The notes beneath the pieces were generated by a model. The model ran no database searches and had not been told where the DNA came from. It was given only the letters and a program-made list of their open reading frames with translations. From assembly GCA_001828545.1 (NCBI GenBank), contig MHYW01000142.1, positions 1 through 5,306 on the forward strand: a stretch of DNA of 5,306 bases, in the 5' to 3' direction. Both the position numbers and the translations under genes were made by a program. This document shows positions 4,505 through 5,306 of this stretch, one piece after another (position 1 is the first letter of the stretch; the number at the start of each line of letters is the position of its first letter). The stretch is from Planctomycetes bacterium RIFCSPHIGHO2_12_FULL_52_36. Lineage in GTDB: Bacteria > Planctomycetota > Brocadiia > Brocadiales > Bathyanammoxibiaceae.

Positions 4505-5306
4505 ATGGCTAAGACAAAGGTCAAGGTAAAGACAGGTACCCTCTACAAAGAACCCTGCGAAATAGGGGTACTGTACCTCTTTGAGCAGTCTCCCCTCAGT
4601 CCGGTTGCAAAGGTCATGGATAAGGCCCTGGGCAGGGCCATCTCCAACCTCCTCAAGAAGGGTGAGTTCAAGCCGGGGCTGAACAAGTCCTATCTCTTGC
4701 ACACCTATGGCAAAGTCCCGGCTAAGAGGCTGCTGCTCCTGGGCCTGGGGAAGAAGAAAGACCTCTCCTTTGATAAACTGCGTCAGGCAACGGCCACGGC
4801 CGCCCGTGAGACAAGGGATTTGGGGCTGAAGGGGTTGACCCTGCCGCTCTATCCGATAGTCCTTAACTATGTCTCCAAGACCTCCCAATCCATCGTGGAG
4901 GGCGCCCTTTTGGGACTTTATCGCTTTGAGAGGTTTAAACACCCTGAGCCGGAGGAGAAGAGGGAGCTAGAGACAGTAACCCTGCTGGTGGAGGGGGCTA
5001 GACAACTCGGCGAGGCGAAGAGGGGGGTAAGGAGAGGCGAGACTATCGCCGAGGCCGCCTGTTTCACCAGGGACCTGGTGAACCTCCCACCTAACGAGGC
5101 CACCCCAGACATGCTGGCCCGAACTGCAAGGGACGCGGCCAGGAGACCGGGGTTAAAGGTCAAGGTGTGGAAAGGGGATGCCCTGAAGAAGCTGGGGATG
5201 GGTGGTATTATCGCTGTGGGTAAGGGGAGCAGTAACCCCCCACAGCTTGTAGCCCTTGAGTACGGCACAAGAGGGAGGGGCGATACCGTAGCCCTGGTGG
5301 GCAAGG
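4505..5306 (+). CDS. pepA: Leucyl aminopeptidase (M17), 3' end outside window
   Basis: 267 residues are visible; family members are about 480-500 long, so roughly half is present. M17 enzymes are hexameric di-zinc peptidases in the cytoplasm that remove N-terminal residues from peptides. The N-terminal macro-like domain spans about 1-165 (LLLLGLGKKKDLSFDKLRQA at 76-95 is typical). The catalytic domain opens with RDLVNLPPNEATP (189-201), then GMGGIIAVGKGSSNPPQLVALEY (231-253). The final VALVGK (262-267) matches the start of the VGKGxTFDSGG motif, whose Lys is the first metal ligand; the other ligands lie beyond the edge. The start must be the ATG at 4505 or later because an in-frame TGA lies at 4487-4489. 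No ribosome binding site precedes it (GCCCCACT), which fits a leaderless mRNA. Identification is strong. Confidence 0.93.
   Translation, partial: MAKTKVKVKTGTLYKEPCEIGVLYLFEQSPLSPVAKVMDKALGRAISNLLKKGEFKPGLNKSYLLHTYGKVPAKRLLLLGLGKKKDLSFDKLRQATATAARETRDLGLKGLTLPLYPIVLNYVSKTSQSIVEGALLGLYRFERFKHPEPEEKRELETVTLLVEGARQLGEAKRGVRRGETIAEAACFTRDLVNLPPNEATPDMLARTARDAARRPGLKVKVWKGDALKKLGMGGIIAVGKGSSNPPQLVALEYGTRGRGDTVALVGK

Noticed and set aside
4394..4942. Minus-strand ORF of 182 codons
   Set aside because: It lies antisense to pepA, whose frame is clearly coding, and runs through the pepA promoter; its protein has no recognisable motif.
4918..5304. Minus-strand ORF of 128 codons at the right edge
   Set aside because: Low-complexity Ser/Pro/Leu-rich product, antisense to the conserved catalytic part of PepA.

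Overview
The window reads as bacterial chromosome: sigma-70-like promoter hexamers, a peptidoglycan-type Mur ligase, small toxin-antitoxin-like genes and several classes of short intergenic repeat. Base composition is moderate and Arg is very often AGG. The mixture of G-rich 'GGGGTTAGGGG' arrays, 'GTCATTC...TTCGCT...' nested palindromes and 'TCCGCCTGAGGCGGA' units is the kind I associate with uncultivated Gram-negative-type lineages (Brocadiales planctomycetes, Nitrospirota, Omnitrophota). I cannot assign the lineage from this sequence alone.

Layout. On the minus strand at the left, a minimal nucleotidyltransferase (MNT, 404-760) overlaps a HEPN-domain gene (10-420) by 17 nt, as in two-gene MNT/HEPN modules. 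A short intergenic region with overlapping opposed promoters and an inverted repeat (803-824) separates it from a divergent plus-strand MurC/Mpl-like Mur ligase (878-2269). Next on the plus strand is a two-TM potassium-channel-like protein (2333-2977) with an altered selectivity filter. It is flanked on both sides by G-quadruplex-like repeat arrays. Then come two minus-strand genes in operon-like order: a cytoplasmic lipase-like alpha/beta hydrolase (3311-4108) followed by a 69-residue HicB-like protein (3070-3279) with no HicA beside it. Between 4109 and 4504 there is no gene. This stretch holds the lipase promoter, a composite palindromic repeat element and the promoter of a leucyl aminopeptidase (pepA, from 4505), which runs off the right edge.

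The genes do not form one obvious pathway. The Mur ligase (cell-wall precursor synthesis or recycling) and PepA (peptide turnover) could both touch peptide recycling, but repeats and opposed genes separate them. The most notable observations are a palindromic repeat unit read in frame inside the lipase gene and also nested inside an intergenic repeat, G4-type arrays flanking the channel gene, a non-canonical TLIYGD channel filter, and an apparently leaderless pepA transcript. I see no convincing new multi-gene system.
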